A stretch of DNA of 64,000 nucleotides from Vibrio sp. 99-8-1. Its GTDB lineage: Bacteria; Pseudomonadota; Gammaproteobacteria; Enterobacterales; Vibrionaceae. The notes beneath the pieces are model-generated. The model saw only the letters and a program-made list of their open reading frames with translations, did not search any database and was not told where the DNA came from. A program made the translations under genes and the position numbers. Where the stretch lies: the NCBI RefSeq assembly GCF_013114595.1, contig NZ_VTXE01000003.1, forward strand, positions 62,001 to 126,000. Reading direction: 5' to 3'. This document shows, one piece after another, positions 24,810-33,583 of this stretch. Within the stretch, counting starts at the first letter, position 1. Each line of letters begins with the position of its first letter.

Positions 24810-26246
24810 TCAGTTTATCCAGCCTAAGAACAACCACCACAGGTAGTCTAATGGCATTAGCATGACGATGGTGATGCCAGTCAGAGGTAGGGTGATTTTA
24901 ACGAGATCGGTAAGACGTTCATTAGCCAGATGCATAGCGATGATTAATGGCGCTACTTGGTAAGGGAATATCACCGTAGAAAAACCGATTACCTGAGTCA
25001 TCAAGACCGCCTCTAAACTAAAATTGCTGACTTCGGCAAAATTAGCTGCCATGGGCGTTAATACCGTGGGTACGCCGGGAATAGTGGTGACCAGACCGGT
25101 AAATGTTGAGATTAACGACAATGCCATAAAATGCAGCAATGAATGACTATCTGAAGCCGGCATTAAGTGGCTAAAGTTGTCACCAAGGTACTCACCTAAG
25201 CCGGAAGCATTGACTAATGCGCCAAGCCCTAGCGCTGCCGCGACAAAAATAATCGTGCCAAAATCTACCGAGCTGTTAAATGACTTAGGTGTTACGACAC
25301 CCCATTTAGGCGTTAGCAGTATTACCGCGGTGGCTAGGCCAATCCAAGCTGGGCTAATACCATGAATGGAATCTGTTATCCAAAAGAGCAGGGTAATGGA
25401 CAATAAAACAGCGACACGTTTTTGTATCTTGCTATCAAATTGTTCATCTTGCTCCAGTGGCGCAAATGCGTTTGTTGTAGAAATGCTGGCCGGGAATATC
25501 CGCAGCACCAATAATACGATCAGCATTGATTTAACAATGCCCAGAATGGGGAAGTGTAGTAACAGATACTCGGTATAGTTAAAGCTAATGTCGTACAGCG
25601 TTTCACTTGACCCAGCCAAAATCATGTTTGGAATATTTGCGGGAAGCACCGCAAAGCTTGGCATATTGCAAGATAAGGCTAGAGCGGTAGCAATCCCGAT
25701 TCGGCCTTTGCTGCCCGGAGCAAAGCCAACTTGTTCGGCAAGAGCCATTCCGATGGGGATAAGCACCACGGCTCGACCAACGGAAGAGGGCATGACAAAA
25801 CCTAATAACATCGCGCTAAAAACTAAGCCAGTGATCAAGCGTGCATAGCTTGATGTTAAATAGGGAGAGATAGCTAAAGCGAGCTTTTTGCCTAAGCCAG
25901 AGACAGAGATGGCTGCACCGATCACAAAGCCTGAGATAATTAACCAAACTGCCGTTGATCCAAAACCTGAAAATAAAACATCAGTTGGGATCAGTTTGAA
26001 AATGGCGACGAGCGCAAAAAACAGCAGTCCAGTTAAGAAAGGGGGCGCGGCACTAGTACTCCATAGAGTAAGGGTGATAATGACAACTGCGGCGCTGTAC
26101 GAAAATATGTCGGGGTGGCTAGCCAGCGGGAATAGCGTTATTCCCAACGCAGTAACGAGAGCCACAAGTAGTGCCCCTTGTTTAATGCCAAATCTACTTT
26201 CCATGTTGGTATCCAATAAAGAGTAATAAATAAAACTTGAATTCAT
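24810..26246 (-). CDS. SLC13/DASS-type anion symporter
   Basis: 478 aa with about 11-12 membrane helices. It has the divalent anion:Na+ symporter (DASS) pattern: a first hairpin 'VMPSSVGRAVVLIPIG' near 155, 'SCNMPSFAVLPANIPNMILAG' near 195 with the SNT-like ion/substrate tip, and 'TTIPGVPTVLTPMAANFAE' near 405 as its inverted-repeat partner. The family imports dicarboxylates, citrate or sulfate; the substrate cannot be told. Two starts are possible (26246, or Met15 at 26204); neither has a clear ribosome-binding site. It is divergent from an AraC-type regulator 52 bp away, which probably controls it. Confidence 0.82.
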   Translation of the reverse strand: MNSSFIYYSLLDTNMESRFGIKQGALLVALVTALGITLFPLASHPDIFSYSAAVVIITLTLWSTSAAPPFLTGLLFFALVAIFKLIPTDVLFSGFGSTAVWLIISGFVIGAAISVSGLGKKLALAISPYLTSSYARLITGLVFSAMLLGFVMPSSVGRAVVLIPIGMALAEQVGFAPGSKGRIGIATALALSCNMPSFAVLPANIPNMILAGSSETLYDISFNYTEYLLLHFPILGIVKSMLIVLLVLRIFPASISTTNAFAPLEQDEQFDSKIQKRVAVLLSITLLFWITDSIHGISPAWIGLATAVILLTPKWGVVTPKSFNSSVDFGTIIFVAAALGLGALVNASGLGEYLGDNFSHLMPASDSHSLLHFMALSLISTFTGLVTTIPGVPTVLTPMAANFAEVSNFSLEAVLMTQVIGFSTVIFPYQVAPLIIAMHLANERLTDLVKITLPLTGITIVMLMPLDYLWWLFLGWIN

Positions 26247-26298
26247 ATGTTGCTGTTTCTAAGATAGCGAAACTTTCCTGTCGCTTTAAGAGGGCAAT

Positions 26299-27141
26299 AT
26301 GACAAAGTATATTCCTAAGGCGACAATGTTGTTGCCTAGTGACATCGCGTTTGTTCTTGACTCTAGTAAGCCTGTATTGAGTAATGCCAGAAGTATGATC
26401 GCTGAATCTGGTATGGTGCCTCACTCCCACCCTCGTGGACAGCTATTGTGGGCGGTGGAAGGGGTATTGCGTGTTACTAGTGAACAGAATGTTTGGGTAG
26501 TACCTTCGACGCATTCTGTCTGGATTCCGGGCGGTGTTTCCCATCAAGTTAGCTGTGAAATAGCGGCCCGAACCTGCAACCTATATATCGACCCTTCGTT
26601 TCCGATCCGTCAAAATGAAAAACAAGGGGCCATGCTTAGCATGACTCCTCTAATGCGAGAAATCGTATTGCGTTTAACTCAATCGCCGCCGCTTATGCAG
26701 CAAGCAAGTTTGCAACGTTTAGGTTTAGTGGCGATTGATGAGCTCGATAATTTACAAGCAGTCGAGGCTAAGCTCCCTTCAGGAAATGATCCACGATTAG
26801 TTAAGCTGATCAGTTATATGGTTCAGCATCCAAATGAAACGCCTTCCCTTAAAACGCTGTCAAACATGGCGGGAGCCAGTGTCCGAACAGTAGAAAGGTT
26901 GTTTAAAGCGGAAACAGGCATGACGTTTCGTCAATGGCGAAGCCGCTTTAGGTTAATGAACTCGTTAGAGTTACTCAATAAAGGGGAGAGCAGCACCTTT
27001 GTAGCTTATTCACTGGGTTACAAAAGCGTGAGTAGTTTTGTAAAAGCGTTCCGCCAAGAGTTTGGAAGAACACCAAAGAGTTTTATTGGAAGCAATGTAA
27101 CGCTAAATACTTCTCCAGATACTCGGGAGAAAAGTATTTAG
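26299..27141 (+). CDS. AraC-family regulator with cupin sensor domain
   Basis: 280 aa. The N-terminal half is a cupin-like ligand domain ('MVPHSHPRGQLLWAVEGVLRV' near 40, 'VWIPGGVSHQV' near 75). The C-terminal half is an AraC double HTH (about 165-265) with 'SLKTLSNMAGASVRTVERLFKAETGMTFRQW' cut by the usual linker, and 'STFVAYSLGYKSVSSFVKAFRQEFGRTPKSF'. It is divergent from the SLC13 transporter, so regulation of anion uptake is likely. The stop is 1 bp from the convergent SRAP gene. Confidence 0.85.
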   Translation: MTKYIPKATMLLPSDIAFVLDSSKPVLSNARSMIAESGMVPHSHPRGQLLWAVEGVLRVTSEQNVWVVPSTHSVWIPGGVSHQVSCEIAARTCNLYIDPSFPIRQNEKQGAMLSMTPLMREIVLRLTQSPPLMQQASLQRLGLVAIDELDNLQAVEAKLPSGNDPRLVKLISYMVQHPNETPSLKTLSNMAGASVRTVERLFKAETGMTFRQWRSRFRLMNSLELLNKGESSTFVAYSLGYKSVSSFVKAFRQEFGRTPKSFIGSNVTLNTSPDTREKSI

Positions 27142-27142
27142 C

Positions 27143-27694
27143 TTATTTTATGGCAAAATTCATGGCGATTTTTGTACAGAGTAGTGTATTTGAGAGAGCA
27201 ACATGACCAAATATCCACGGCTCTATAACCTCATTTGCTAACAATAATGGCATACGATGATGATATTTTGCGCACTGTTCATTGGGTTTGGTGGTTAGGG
27301 TCACTAACTTGTCACCAAGGGCGATTCCGGCCATAAACAGTGGTTTTTGGTCTGCATCGGCAAATAAGAACTTCTGTTTGTTTGCTTTATCACCACTCCA
27401 CTCGTACCAACCTGCTATAGGAACAACCACTCGGTTGGTGTGATATGCCGCTTTAAATGTCGGTTTTACTGCGACTGTTTCTGCTTGTGCATTAATGATT
27501 ATGCGTTTTGCCCAGTCGGGCTTAATTCCCCAGTTAAGTTCCCGCTGAACCATAGCATTATTTGAAGCACCAATAACTGAAACATTTTCTGTCGGCCGAA
27601 GATCACTGTTGGCCACGCTGGCAAATGAGATGCCAATAGCGTCGCAGACAGCCTGAGAAAATGGATCATCAGTAATATTGAGTCTTCCGCACAT
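27143..27694 (-). CDS. SRAP / YedK-type abasic-site DNA-protein crosslink protein
   Basis: 183 aa, somewhat shorter than E. coli YedK (222 aa). The N-terminus is 'MCGRLN', exposing Cys2 as the catalytic nucleophile after Met removal. 'VPIAGWYEW' near 92 supplies the conserved Glu, and 'YHHRMPLLL' near 145 the conserved His. The family forms a thiazolidine crosslink with abasic sites in single-stranded DNA and protects replication forks. The C-terminal part after 'HRMP' looks abbreviated. Convergent with the AraC gene. Confidence 0.9.
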   Translation of the reverse strand: MCGRLNITDDPFSQAVCDAIGISFASVANSDLRPTENVSVIGASNNAMVQRELNWGIKPDWAKRIIINAQAETVAVKPTFKAAYHTNRVVVPIAGWYEWSGDKANKQKFLFADADQKPLFMAGIALGDKLVTLTTKPNEQCAKYHHRMPLLLANEVIEPWIFGHVALSNTLLCTKIAMNFAIK

Positions 27695-27833
27695 AGTGGC
27701 CTCGACTAAAAAAAGATTATCTATCTGTGAAAACGTAGCTTGTAGGTGGCAATAAATCCAGATTTAGACCATATCCGTTAATTTAAAGGGCGCTATCAAC
27801 ACGCTGAGTGATCCTTTCTCTAAAAATCTCCCG

Positions 27834-27851
27834 TGTAACAAATCATTAACA
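27834..27851. promoter_or_regulatory. Weak TyrR-type box upstream of hpd
   Basis: TGTAAC-N6-TTAACA against the TyrR consensus TGTAAA-N6-TTTACA (10/12). It lies 96 bp upstream of a stronger box. TyrR often binds a strong and a weak box, but the match here could be chance. Confidence 0.3.
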
Positions 27852-27929
27852 TATTTAGCTCGACTGTAAACTAATTCCTCTTTTTTCAATCTATTGATGG
27901 CATTCACTTTTCTTCTTAAATTATTTCTC

Positions 27930-27947
27930 TGTAACAATTATTTTACA
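27930..27947. promoter_or_regulatory. TyrR/PhhR-type box upstream of hpd
   Basis: TGTAAC-AATTAT-TTTACA matches the TyrR consensus TGTAAA-N6-TTTACA at 11 of 12 positions, about 130 bp before the hpd start. Regulation of tyrosine breakdown by TyrR or its paralogue PhhR is established in other gammaproteobacteria; binding here is inferred. Confidence 0.6.
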
Positions 27948-28075
27948 AGTTGAATGATTCTCACTGTGATTATCCATTTTGCATCCATGCATTCCATTCT
28001 CACGACTTGTGAGCCAAATTTGATTAAGGATAAAAAACAGACAACACAAAACCAATAGATACAAGGAGAAAGTTC

Positions 28076-29149
28076 ATGGTGGATACATACAACCCGCTTG
28101 GCACGGATGGATTCGAATTTGTTGAATACACGGCCGTCGACCACAAAGGAATTGAGCAACTTAAAGCGCTGTTTGTGTCACTTGGTTTTGCTGAGATTGC
28201 TAAGCATCGTTCAAAAGAGGCTTGGTTGTATCGACAAGGTGACATCAATTTTATCGTCAATGAACAACCACACAGCCAAGCTGAAGCGTTCGCTAAGGTT
28301 CATGGACCATCGGTTTGTGGAATGGCTTTTCGTGTTAACGACGCAACGGCTGCAATGGAGCAAGCATCTAACAGCGGTAGTGAAGAGTACAAAACAGAGA
28401 TAGGGCCGATGGAACTGAGCATTCCTGCCATTTACGGTATCGGTGAAAGCCTGCTCTATTTTGTTGATCGTTATGGTAAGCAGAGCATCTATGACGTGGA
28501 TTTTCGATTCTATGACGATGCTGAAGCACGTATGGCGAAAGCGAATGTTGGCCTTTATGAAATAGACCACCTTACGCACAACGTTAAGCAAGGCAACATG
28601 GATGTGTGGTCTGGCTTTTATGAACGTCTTGGCAACTTCCGTGAGATTCGCTATTTCGACATTGAAGGCAAATTGACGGGGCTTGTGAGCCGCGCCATGA
28701 CGTCACCTTGTGGCAAGATCCGTATTCCAATCAATGAGTCTTCAGACGACAAATCACAAATCGAAGAGTTTATTCGTGAGTACAACGGAGAAGGCATTCA
28801 GCACATTGCATTAACAACAGATGACATCTACAAAACGGTGAAAACCCTGCGTGATCGCGGTATGGACTTTATGCCAACCCCAGATACTTACTACGAAAAA
28901 GTCGATCAGCGAGTCAAAGGCCACGATGAAGACACTGATCTGCTTCGCGACTTACGTGTTCTTATTGATGGTGCCCCGACCAAAGATGGCATCTTGTTAC
29001 AGATTTTCACACAAACCGTTATCGGGCCGGTGTTCTTTGAAATTATTCAGCGAAAAGGCAATGAAGGTTTTGGTGAAGGTAATTTCAAGGCGTTGTTTGA
29101 ATCGATTGAAGAGGACCAGATTCGTCGAGGAGTATTAGACGATGCATAA
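28076..29149 (+). CDS. hpd: 4-hydroxyphenylpyruvate dioxygenase
   Basis: 357 aa, standard length. It converts 4-hydroxyphenylpyruvate to homogentisate. Two VOC-type halves are visible; the catalytic C-terminal half carries the Fe(II) ligands in 'IDHLTHNV' (near 163), 'IQHIALTTDD' (near 242) and 'FFEIIQRKG' (near 322), the last being the family signature. ATG 28076 has AGGAG before it. It is the first gene of hpd-hmgA-fahA-maiA and overlaps hmgA by 8 bp. A TyrR-type box precedes it. Confidence 0.95.
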   Translation: MVDTYNPLGTDGFEFVEYTAVDHKGIEQLKALFVSLGFAEIAKHRSKEAWLYRQGDINFIVNEQPHSQAEAFAKVHGPSVCGMAFRVNDATAAMEQASNSGSEEYKTEIGPMELSIPAIYGIGESLLYFVDRYGKQSIYDVDFRFYDDAEARMAKANVGLYEIDHLTHNVKQGNMDVWSGFYERLGNFREIRYFDIEGKLTGLVSRAMTSPCGKIRIPINESSDDKSQIEEFIREYNGEGIQHIALTTDDIYKTVKTLRDRGMDFMPTPDTYYEKVDQRVKGHDEDTDLLRDLRVLIDGAPTKDGILLQIFTQTVIGPVFFEIIQRKGNEGFGEGNFKALFESIEEDQIRRGVLDDA

Positions 29150-30302
29150 ATGGATCTCATTTCCTCATCGGGAAGGGGTGTGCTCTAAACAGGCGCATGC
29201 CGATTTCCCCGAAGAGGCAATTTATGAAAGGGAAGCGGGGCGGAGCGGTTTCTTTGGCCCTGCGGCTCACTTTCATCACCAACATGCCCCAACTGGTTGG
29301 TCTGAGTGGGAGGGGGATTTACGCCCTCGCGCTTTTGATTTTACTTTGGTTGAGAAAGCGAGTCAGATAACGCCTTGGGCCGTGCCTCACCTTTTGCACA
29401 ATGCGGACTGCAAAATTCGTGTGTGGCGCATGGATGAGAAGATGGAATTCTTGCTGCGTAATTCCGACGGGGATGAGCTGTTGTTTATTCACCAAGGCAG
29501 TGCCGATCTCTATTGTGATTATGGCCATTTAGAGGTGAATGAAGGGGATTATGTGATGATTCCGCGCTCGACTAATTGGCGCTTGGAGCCTAGCGAGCCA
29601 ATGTTCATCTTGATGATCGAAAATACCGATGCGGCCTATTCCTTGCCAGAAAAAGGTATGGTCGGTAATCATGCGGTGTTTGATCCGGCTGTTCTTGATA
29701 TCCCGTCAATCAATGATCAGTTTCGCGCTCAGTATTCAGAAAGTCAGACTCAGGTTCACGTGAAACGCCATGACAAAGTCAGCCTGATCACTTACCCGTT
29801 CAATCCGCTGGATGCCGTTGGTTGGCATGGTGACTTAGCAGTGGTGAAAGTGAACTGGCGGGACATTCGACCGCTAATGTCTCATCGCTATCATTTGCCA
29901 CCTTCAGCACACACAACGTTTGTGGGCGCAGGATTTGTGGTGTGCACCTTTGTGCCCCGTCCAATCGAGAGCGATCCCGGTGCATTAAAAGTGCCGTTTT
30001 ATCATAACAATGATGACTACGATGAAGTGCTGTTTTACCACGCAGGGGATTTCTTCAGCCGGGACAACATTGAAGCGGGCATGGTGACTTTTCATCCAGC
30101 TGGGTTTACCCATGGTCCTCATCCAAAAGCCTTCAAGGCAGGTCTGGCGCACAAGAAGAAGTTTACCGATGAAGTGGCGGTAATGATTGATACACGCCAT
30201 GCGCTGCAGTTCTCTGATGAACTGGATAGCGTTGAGAACAAAGAATATGTCTATAGCTGGCAAACCACCAGTAGCCAAGATACGGAAAGCGATAAGAAAT
30301 AA
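29142..30302 (+). CDS. hmgA: Homogentisate 1,2-dioxygenase
   Basis: 386 aa, the short bacterial form. It opens the homogentisate ring to 4-maleylacetoacetate using Fe(II). Cupin-fold features include 'DELLFIHQGSADLYCDYGHLEV' near 110 with 'GDYVMIPRSTNWRL', and the metal-site region 'DDYDEVLFYHAGDF' (near 290) plus 'HPAGFTHGPHPKAF' (near 315). Loss of hmgA in vibrios causes brown pyomelanin, so this intact gene suggests a non-pigmented strain. Its ATG lies within the hpd end (ATGCATAA), a translational-coupling overlap. Confidence 0.95.
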   Translation: MHKWISFPHREGVCSKQAHADFPEEAIYEREAGRSGFFGPAAHFHHQHAPTGWSEWEGDLRPRAFDFTLVEKASQITPWAVPHLLHNADCKIRVWRMDEKMEFLLRNSDGDELLFIHQGSADLYCDYGHLEVNEGDYVMIPRSTNWRLEPSEPMFILMIENTDAAYSLPEKGMVGNHAVFDPAVLDIPSINDQFRAQYSESQTQVHVKRHDKVSLITYPFNPLDAVGWHGDLAVVKVNWRDIRPLMSHRYHLPPSAHTTFVGAGFVVCTFVPRPIESDPGALKVPFYHNNDDYDEVLFYHAGDFFSRDNIEAGMVTFHPAGFTHGPHPKAFKAGLAHKKKFTDEVAVMIDTRHALQFSDELDSVENKEYVYSWQTTSSQDTESDKK

Positions 30303-30311
30303 GGGAGCAGA

Positions 30312-31346
30312 ATGAAATTAGCAACCAAGAAAAACGGTACTCGTGATGGTTTATTAATGGTCGTGAGCAAAGATTTAAAACAGTGCGTGGCGACAACCGA
30401 CATTTTTCATGCGATGCACCTTGCCCCAACCTTGCAAGTGGCTTTGGATAACTGGGATAACGTGGCTTCTCAGTTAGAAGCGTTATACCTCTCATTAAAT
30501 AGTGGTCAGGTAACAGACAGTGAAGTCTTTGATTCTCAGTCTTGTGAATCGCCTTTGCCACGCGCTTATCAATGGGCAGACGGCAGTGCGTATGTAAACC
30601 ATGTTGAGTTGGTGCGTAAAGCGCGTGGGGCTGAAATACCAGAGAGCTTCTGGGTTGATCCATTAATGTATCAAGGTGGCTCAGATGCGTTTATAGGCCC
30701 TCGTGACAATATCGAGTTTGCCAACGACGAATGGGGCATCGACTTCGAGGGAGAAGTTGCAATTGTGACTGGTGACGTGCCGATGGGGGCGAGTGCCAAA
30801 CAGGCGCAAGATTCCATTCGTTTGCTAATGTTAGTCAATGATGTCTCCTTGCGAGGCTTGATTCCGGCTGAGCTGGCAAAGGGTTTTGGTTTTTTCCAGT
30901 CCAAGCCCTCTTCGGCGTTTTCTCCGGTAGCGGTGACACCTGATGAGCTTGGTGAACAGTGGCGAGACAGTAAGGTGCATCTACCGTTGATATCCACCTA
31001 CAACAACAAGCCTTTTGGTTGCCCAAATGCAGGAGTTGATATGACCTTCAGTTTTACGGATCTGGTTATGCATGCAGCGAAAACTCGTCCACTGTCGGCG
31101 GGTAGCATCATTGGCTCTGGTACGGTTTCGAATAAACAAGGCACTGACTACGGCACCTCAATTTCTGAAGGTGGTGTTGGGTATTCGTGCATTGCTGAGG
31201 TTCGCATGATTGAGACCATTCGAGATGGCAAACCTTCAACTCAGTTTATGTCGTTCGGTGACTCAATTCGCTTAGAGATGTTCGATGCGGCGGGTGACTC
31301 TATCTTTGGCGCGATTGAGCAAGAAGTGAGCCCGTACCGAGAGTGA
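30312..31346 (+). CDS. fahA: Fumarylacetoacetate hydrolase
   Basis: 344 aa, FAH superfamily. It splits fumarylacetoacetate into fumarate and acetoacetate, the last step of tyrosine breakdown. The divalent-metal site is seen in 'DEWGIDFEGEVAIVTGD' (near 140) and 'MLVNDVSLRGLIP' (near 180); 'SIIGSGTVSNKQG' (near 265) corresponds to the conserved catalytic core. It sits 9 bp after hmgA with a GGGAG ribosome-binding site. A 16-bp tandem duplication spans its stop codon (31341-31372). Confidence 0.9.
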   Translation: MKLATKKNGTRDGLLMVVSKDLKQCVATTDIFHAMHLAPTLQVALDNWDNVASQLEALYLSLNSGQVTDSEVFDSQSCESPLPRAYQWADGSAYVNHVELVRKARGAEIPESFWVDPLMYQGGSDAFIGPRDNIEFANDEWGIDFEGEVAIVTGDVPMGASAKQAQDSIRLLMLVNDVSLRGLIPAELAKGFGFFQSKPSSAFSPVAVTPDELGEQWRDSKVHLPLISTYNNKPFGCPNAGVDMTFSFTDLVMHAAKTRPLSAGSIIGSGTVSNKQGTDYGTSISEGGVGYSCIAEVRMIETIRDGKPSTQFMSFGDSIRLEMFDAAGDSIFGAIEQEVSPYRE

Positions 31347-31372
31347 TAAGCACAGAGAGTGATAAGTACAGA
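31341..31372. repeat. 16-bp tandem duplication across the fahA stop codon
   Basis: Two consecutive copies of GAGTGATAAG(C/T)ACAGA, 15/16 identical. It leaves the stop codon intact and looks like a small slippage duplication. Confidence 0.7.
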
Positions 31373-31458
31373 GAGCTATAACTTACACAACAGAGTGGTG
31401 ATGTGACGCCACTAAATAAAGAGCGTAAGCGAAGTGATGGCATGAATGAGATCAGTGT

Positions 31459-32133
31459 ATGAATGAGAATAGAATACTCTATGGTTATTGGCGTTCGTCT
31501 GCGGCCTATCGAGTGCGTATTGGGTTGAATCTCAAGCAGCTTAGTTATCAGTCTAAATCGGTTCATTTACTGCGAAATGGCGGCGAGCAACATGACGCAC
31601 CATTTCGTGAGCTGAACGCCAGTGAGTTAGTCCCCGTGCTGGTGGATGACGAGGTTCGGCTTAATCAGTCGTTAGTGATTCTTCAGTATTTAGATGAAAG
31701 CTACCCTAAAGCTTCACTGACACCAGAGCAGACGTCATTGCGTTACCAAGCTTTGGCAATGGCTCAGGATATTGCGATAGAAATTCATCCTCTCAACAAC
31801 CTACGTGTGCTGCAGTATTTGGAAAAAGAATTATCGTGTGGACAAGAGGCGAAAATAGATTGGATTCACTATTGGGTTCACCAAGGGTTTCGGGCGTTAG
31901 AGGAAAAACTCCTCAAACACCGAAAAACCTACGGGGATTCACTTTATAGTCTGATGGATTCGCCATGCCTTGTAGATGTCTGCTTGGTGCCGCAGGTCTA
32001 TAACGCACAGCGTTTTGCTGTTGATATGTCGCCTTATCCGTTGATTCACTCGATTGCAGAAGCGTGTAATCAGTTGCCAGCCTTTATTGATGCGATGCCA
32101 GAGAACCAAGCGGATGCAAACGTGCCGATGTAA
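31459..32133 (+). CDS. maiA: Maleylacetoacetate isomerase (zeta-class GST)
   Basis: 224 aa. It isomerises maleylacetoacetate to fumarylacetoacetate with glutathione. The zeta-class signature 'SSAAYRVRIGLNLK' lies at residues 13-26 (Ser residues bind the glutathione thiol), followed by 'NASELVPVLVDDEVRLNQSLVILQYLDE'-type glutathione site residues and a helical domain. It is the fourth gene of the tyrosine cluster, 112 bp after fahA. Its function completes the route between hmgA and fahA, although gene order is not reaction order. Confidence 0.93.
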   Translation: MNENRILYGYWRSSAAYRVRIGLNLKQLSYQSKSVHLLRNGGEQHDAPFRELNASELVPVLVDDEVRLNQSLVILQYLDESYPKASLTPEQTSLRYQALAMAQDIAIEIHPLNNLRVLQYLEKELSCGQEAKIDWIHYWVHQGFRALEEKLLKHRKTYGDSLYSLMDSPCLVDVCLVPQVYNAQRFAVDMSPYPLIHSIAEACNQLPAFIDAMPENQADANVPM

Positions 32134-32206
32134 ATGCAAAGTTGCGAACAACTGACGTAAATTTAGTGAATAGTAAGATTAGAAAAATACGCGTCTAACA
32201 CAATTA

Positions 32207-32224
32207 TGTAAACAAAATGTTACA
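32207..32224. promoter_or_regulatory. TyrR/PhhR-type box upstream of phhA
   Basis: TGTAAA-CAAAAT-GTTACA, 11/12 to TGTAAA-N6-TTTACA, 89 bp before phhA. Together with the box before hpd it suggests that both transcription units answer to one aromatic-amino-acid sensor. Confidence 0.6.
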
Positions 32225-32312
32225 GAAAAGCCAACTTCGAAAAATGGCGCAAATTGGCGCTTATAAAGAGTGGAGATAGGCTTAAAGGGAAACATTCTTT
32301 AGGAGGTGAATA

Positions 32313-33107
32313 ATGACTCAATATCATTCTAAGCCCGTGAGTCAAGAGGGGTGGGTTGAGTGGAGCCTCGAAGAAGATGCCATTTGGCACGACTTAGTGA
32401 AAAGGCAACAGAACGTCATCAAGCATCGCGCTTGCGATGCGTATTTGCATGGCTTGACCCTACTTGATCTGCCATTAGACAGGGTTCCGCAGCTCCCTGA
32501 GATAAATAAAGTGCTAAAGGAGACAACAGGTTGGCAGGTGCAGCCTGTTCCGGCATTGATCGATTTCGATCGTTTCTTTGATCTGCTCGCCAACAAGCGA
32601 TTTCCGGTTGCGACTTTTCTGAGAACGCGAGACGAGTTTGATTATTTACAAGAACCAGATTTTTTTCATGAAATTTTTGGCCATTGTGCCATGTTGACCA
32701 ATACCGATTTTGCGGCTTTTACTGAGCATTATGGAAAACTAGGGCAACTGGCCACAGCCAAGCAACGCGCTTATCTTGCCCGTTTGTATTGGTTTACGGT
32801 TGAGTTTGGCTTAGTCCAAGAGGGGCAGAAGCTGAAAATCTATGGCGGTGGCATTCTTTCGTCTCCGGCAGAAACCATTTATGCGCTGGAAGGGAGCGAG
32901 GCGATTCGTGACGAGTTTGATATACAAACTGTGTTAAGAACGCCTTATCGCATCGATATCATGCAGCCTAAATATTATGTGATCGAGGGGTTGTCCGAAC
33001 TCTTTAAAATCAGTCAGATAAATCTATTACAGCAAGTTGATCTCGCGATGGAAGCGGGATTACTACCACCACTTTTTGAACCCAAGGAACCCGTACATGT
33101 TGAATGA
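32313..33107 (+). CDS. phhA: Phenylalanine 4-monooxygenase
   Basis: 264 aa, the single-domain bacterial form. It hydroxylates phenylalanine to tyrosine with tetrahydrobiopterin/pterin and O2. The facial triad is in '[12 protein letters not shown]' (two His near 120-125) and '[10 protein letters not shown]' (Glu near 166). AGGAGG precedes ATG 32313. It overlaps phhB by 11 bp. It feeds tyrosine into the adjacent hpd-hmgA pathway, whose aminotransferase is not in the window. Confidence 0.95.
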   Translation: MTQYHSKPVSQEGWVEWSLEEDAIWHDLVKRQQNVIKHRACDAYLHGLTLLDLPLDRVPQLPEINKVLKETTGWQVQPVPALIDFDRFFDLLANKRFPVATFLRTRDEFDYLQEPDFFHEIFGHCAMLTNTDFAAFTEHYGKLGQLATAKQRAYLARLYWFTVEFGLVQEGQKLKIYGGGILSSPAETIYALEGSEAIRDEFDIQTVLRTPYRIDIMQPKYYVIEGLSELFKISQINLLQQVDLAMEAGLLPPLFEPKEPVHVE

Positions 33108-33435
33108 ACAAAAATGCCAAGCCTGCAGTATCGACGCCATTGCCCTCAATAAAGATGACCAACAATCATTATTACTGGAGTTGTCTGACTGGCAGATCAT
33201 AGAACGAAACGGTATCCCGCAACTTGAAAAGGTGTATACGTTTAAGAACTTTAAGCTGGCGTGGGCGTTCAGCAATAAAGTGGCAGAGTTGGCAGAAGAT
33301 GAGTTTCATCATCCTTCTATCTTATTGGAGTGGGGCAAAGTCACTGTGACATGGTGGAGCCACTCAATCAAAGGCCTGCACAAAAATGACTTTATCTGCG
33401 CCTCACGCTGCGATGTATTAGCGGTAAGCGAGTGA
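33097..33435 (+). CDS. phhB: Pterin-4a-carbinolamine dehydratase
   Basis: 112 aa from ATG 33097. It recycles the oxidised pterin made by PhhA. The signature is '[20 protein letters not shown]' followed by '[13 protein letters not shown]', containing the conserved His-His-Pro, Trp and His. The longer in-frame start at 33037 lies inside phhA and was rejected because the 112-aa form is the family length. The start overlaps the phhA stop, indicating coupled translation. Confidence 0.93.
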   Translation: MLNEQKCQACSIDAIALNKDDQQSLLLELSDWQIIERNGIPQLEKVYTFKNFKLAWAFSNKVAELAEDEFHHPSILLEWGKVTVTWWSHSIKGLHKNDFICASRCDVLAVSE

Positions 33436-33506
33436 TGGTTTAGCTTGAGTAGATCCAGTTGGTGTAGACGGTGTTATTACAGCTCAAGTTTTTGTACATC
33501 GAACAT

Positions 33507-33554
33507 GAGGCAGATCAGATAGAACAATACGTCTTGTTGCAATTGATCTGCCTC
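33507..33554. terminator. Hairpin between phhB and the phospholipase-D gene
   Basis: An 11-bp perfect stem GAGGCAGATCA (33507-33517) / TGATCTGCCTC (33544-33554) encloses a second small stem (AACAA/TTGTT). It can end both convergent transcripts, although no long U-run follows. Confidence 0.55.
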
Positions 33555-33583
33555 TCTCAGCTCTGCATAACTAGAGAATATTT

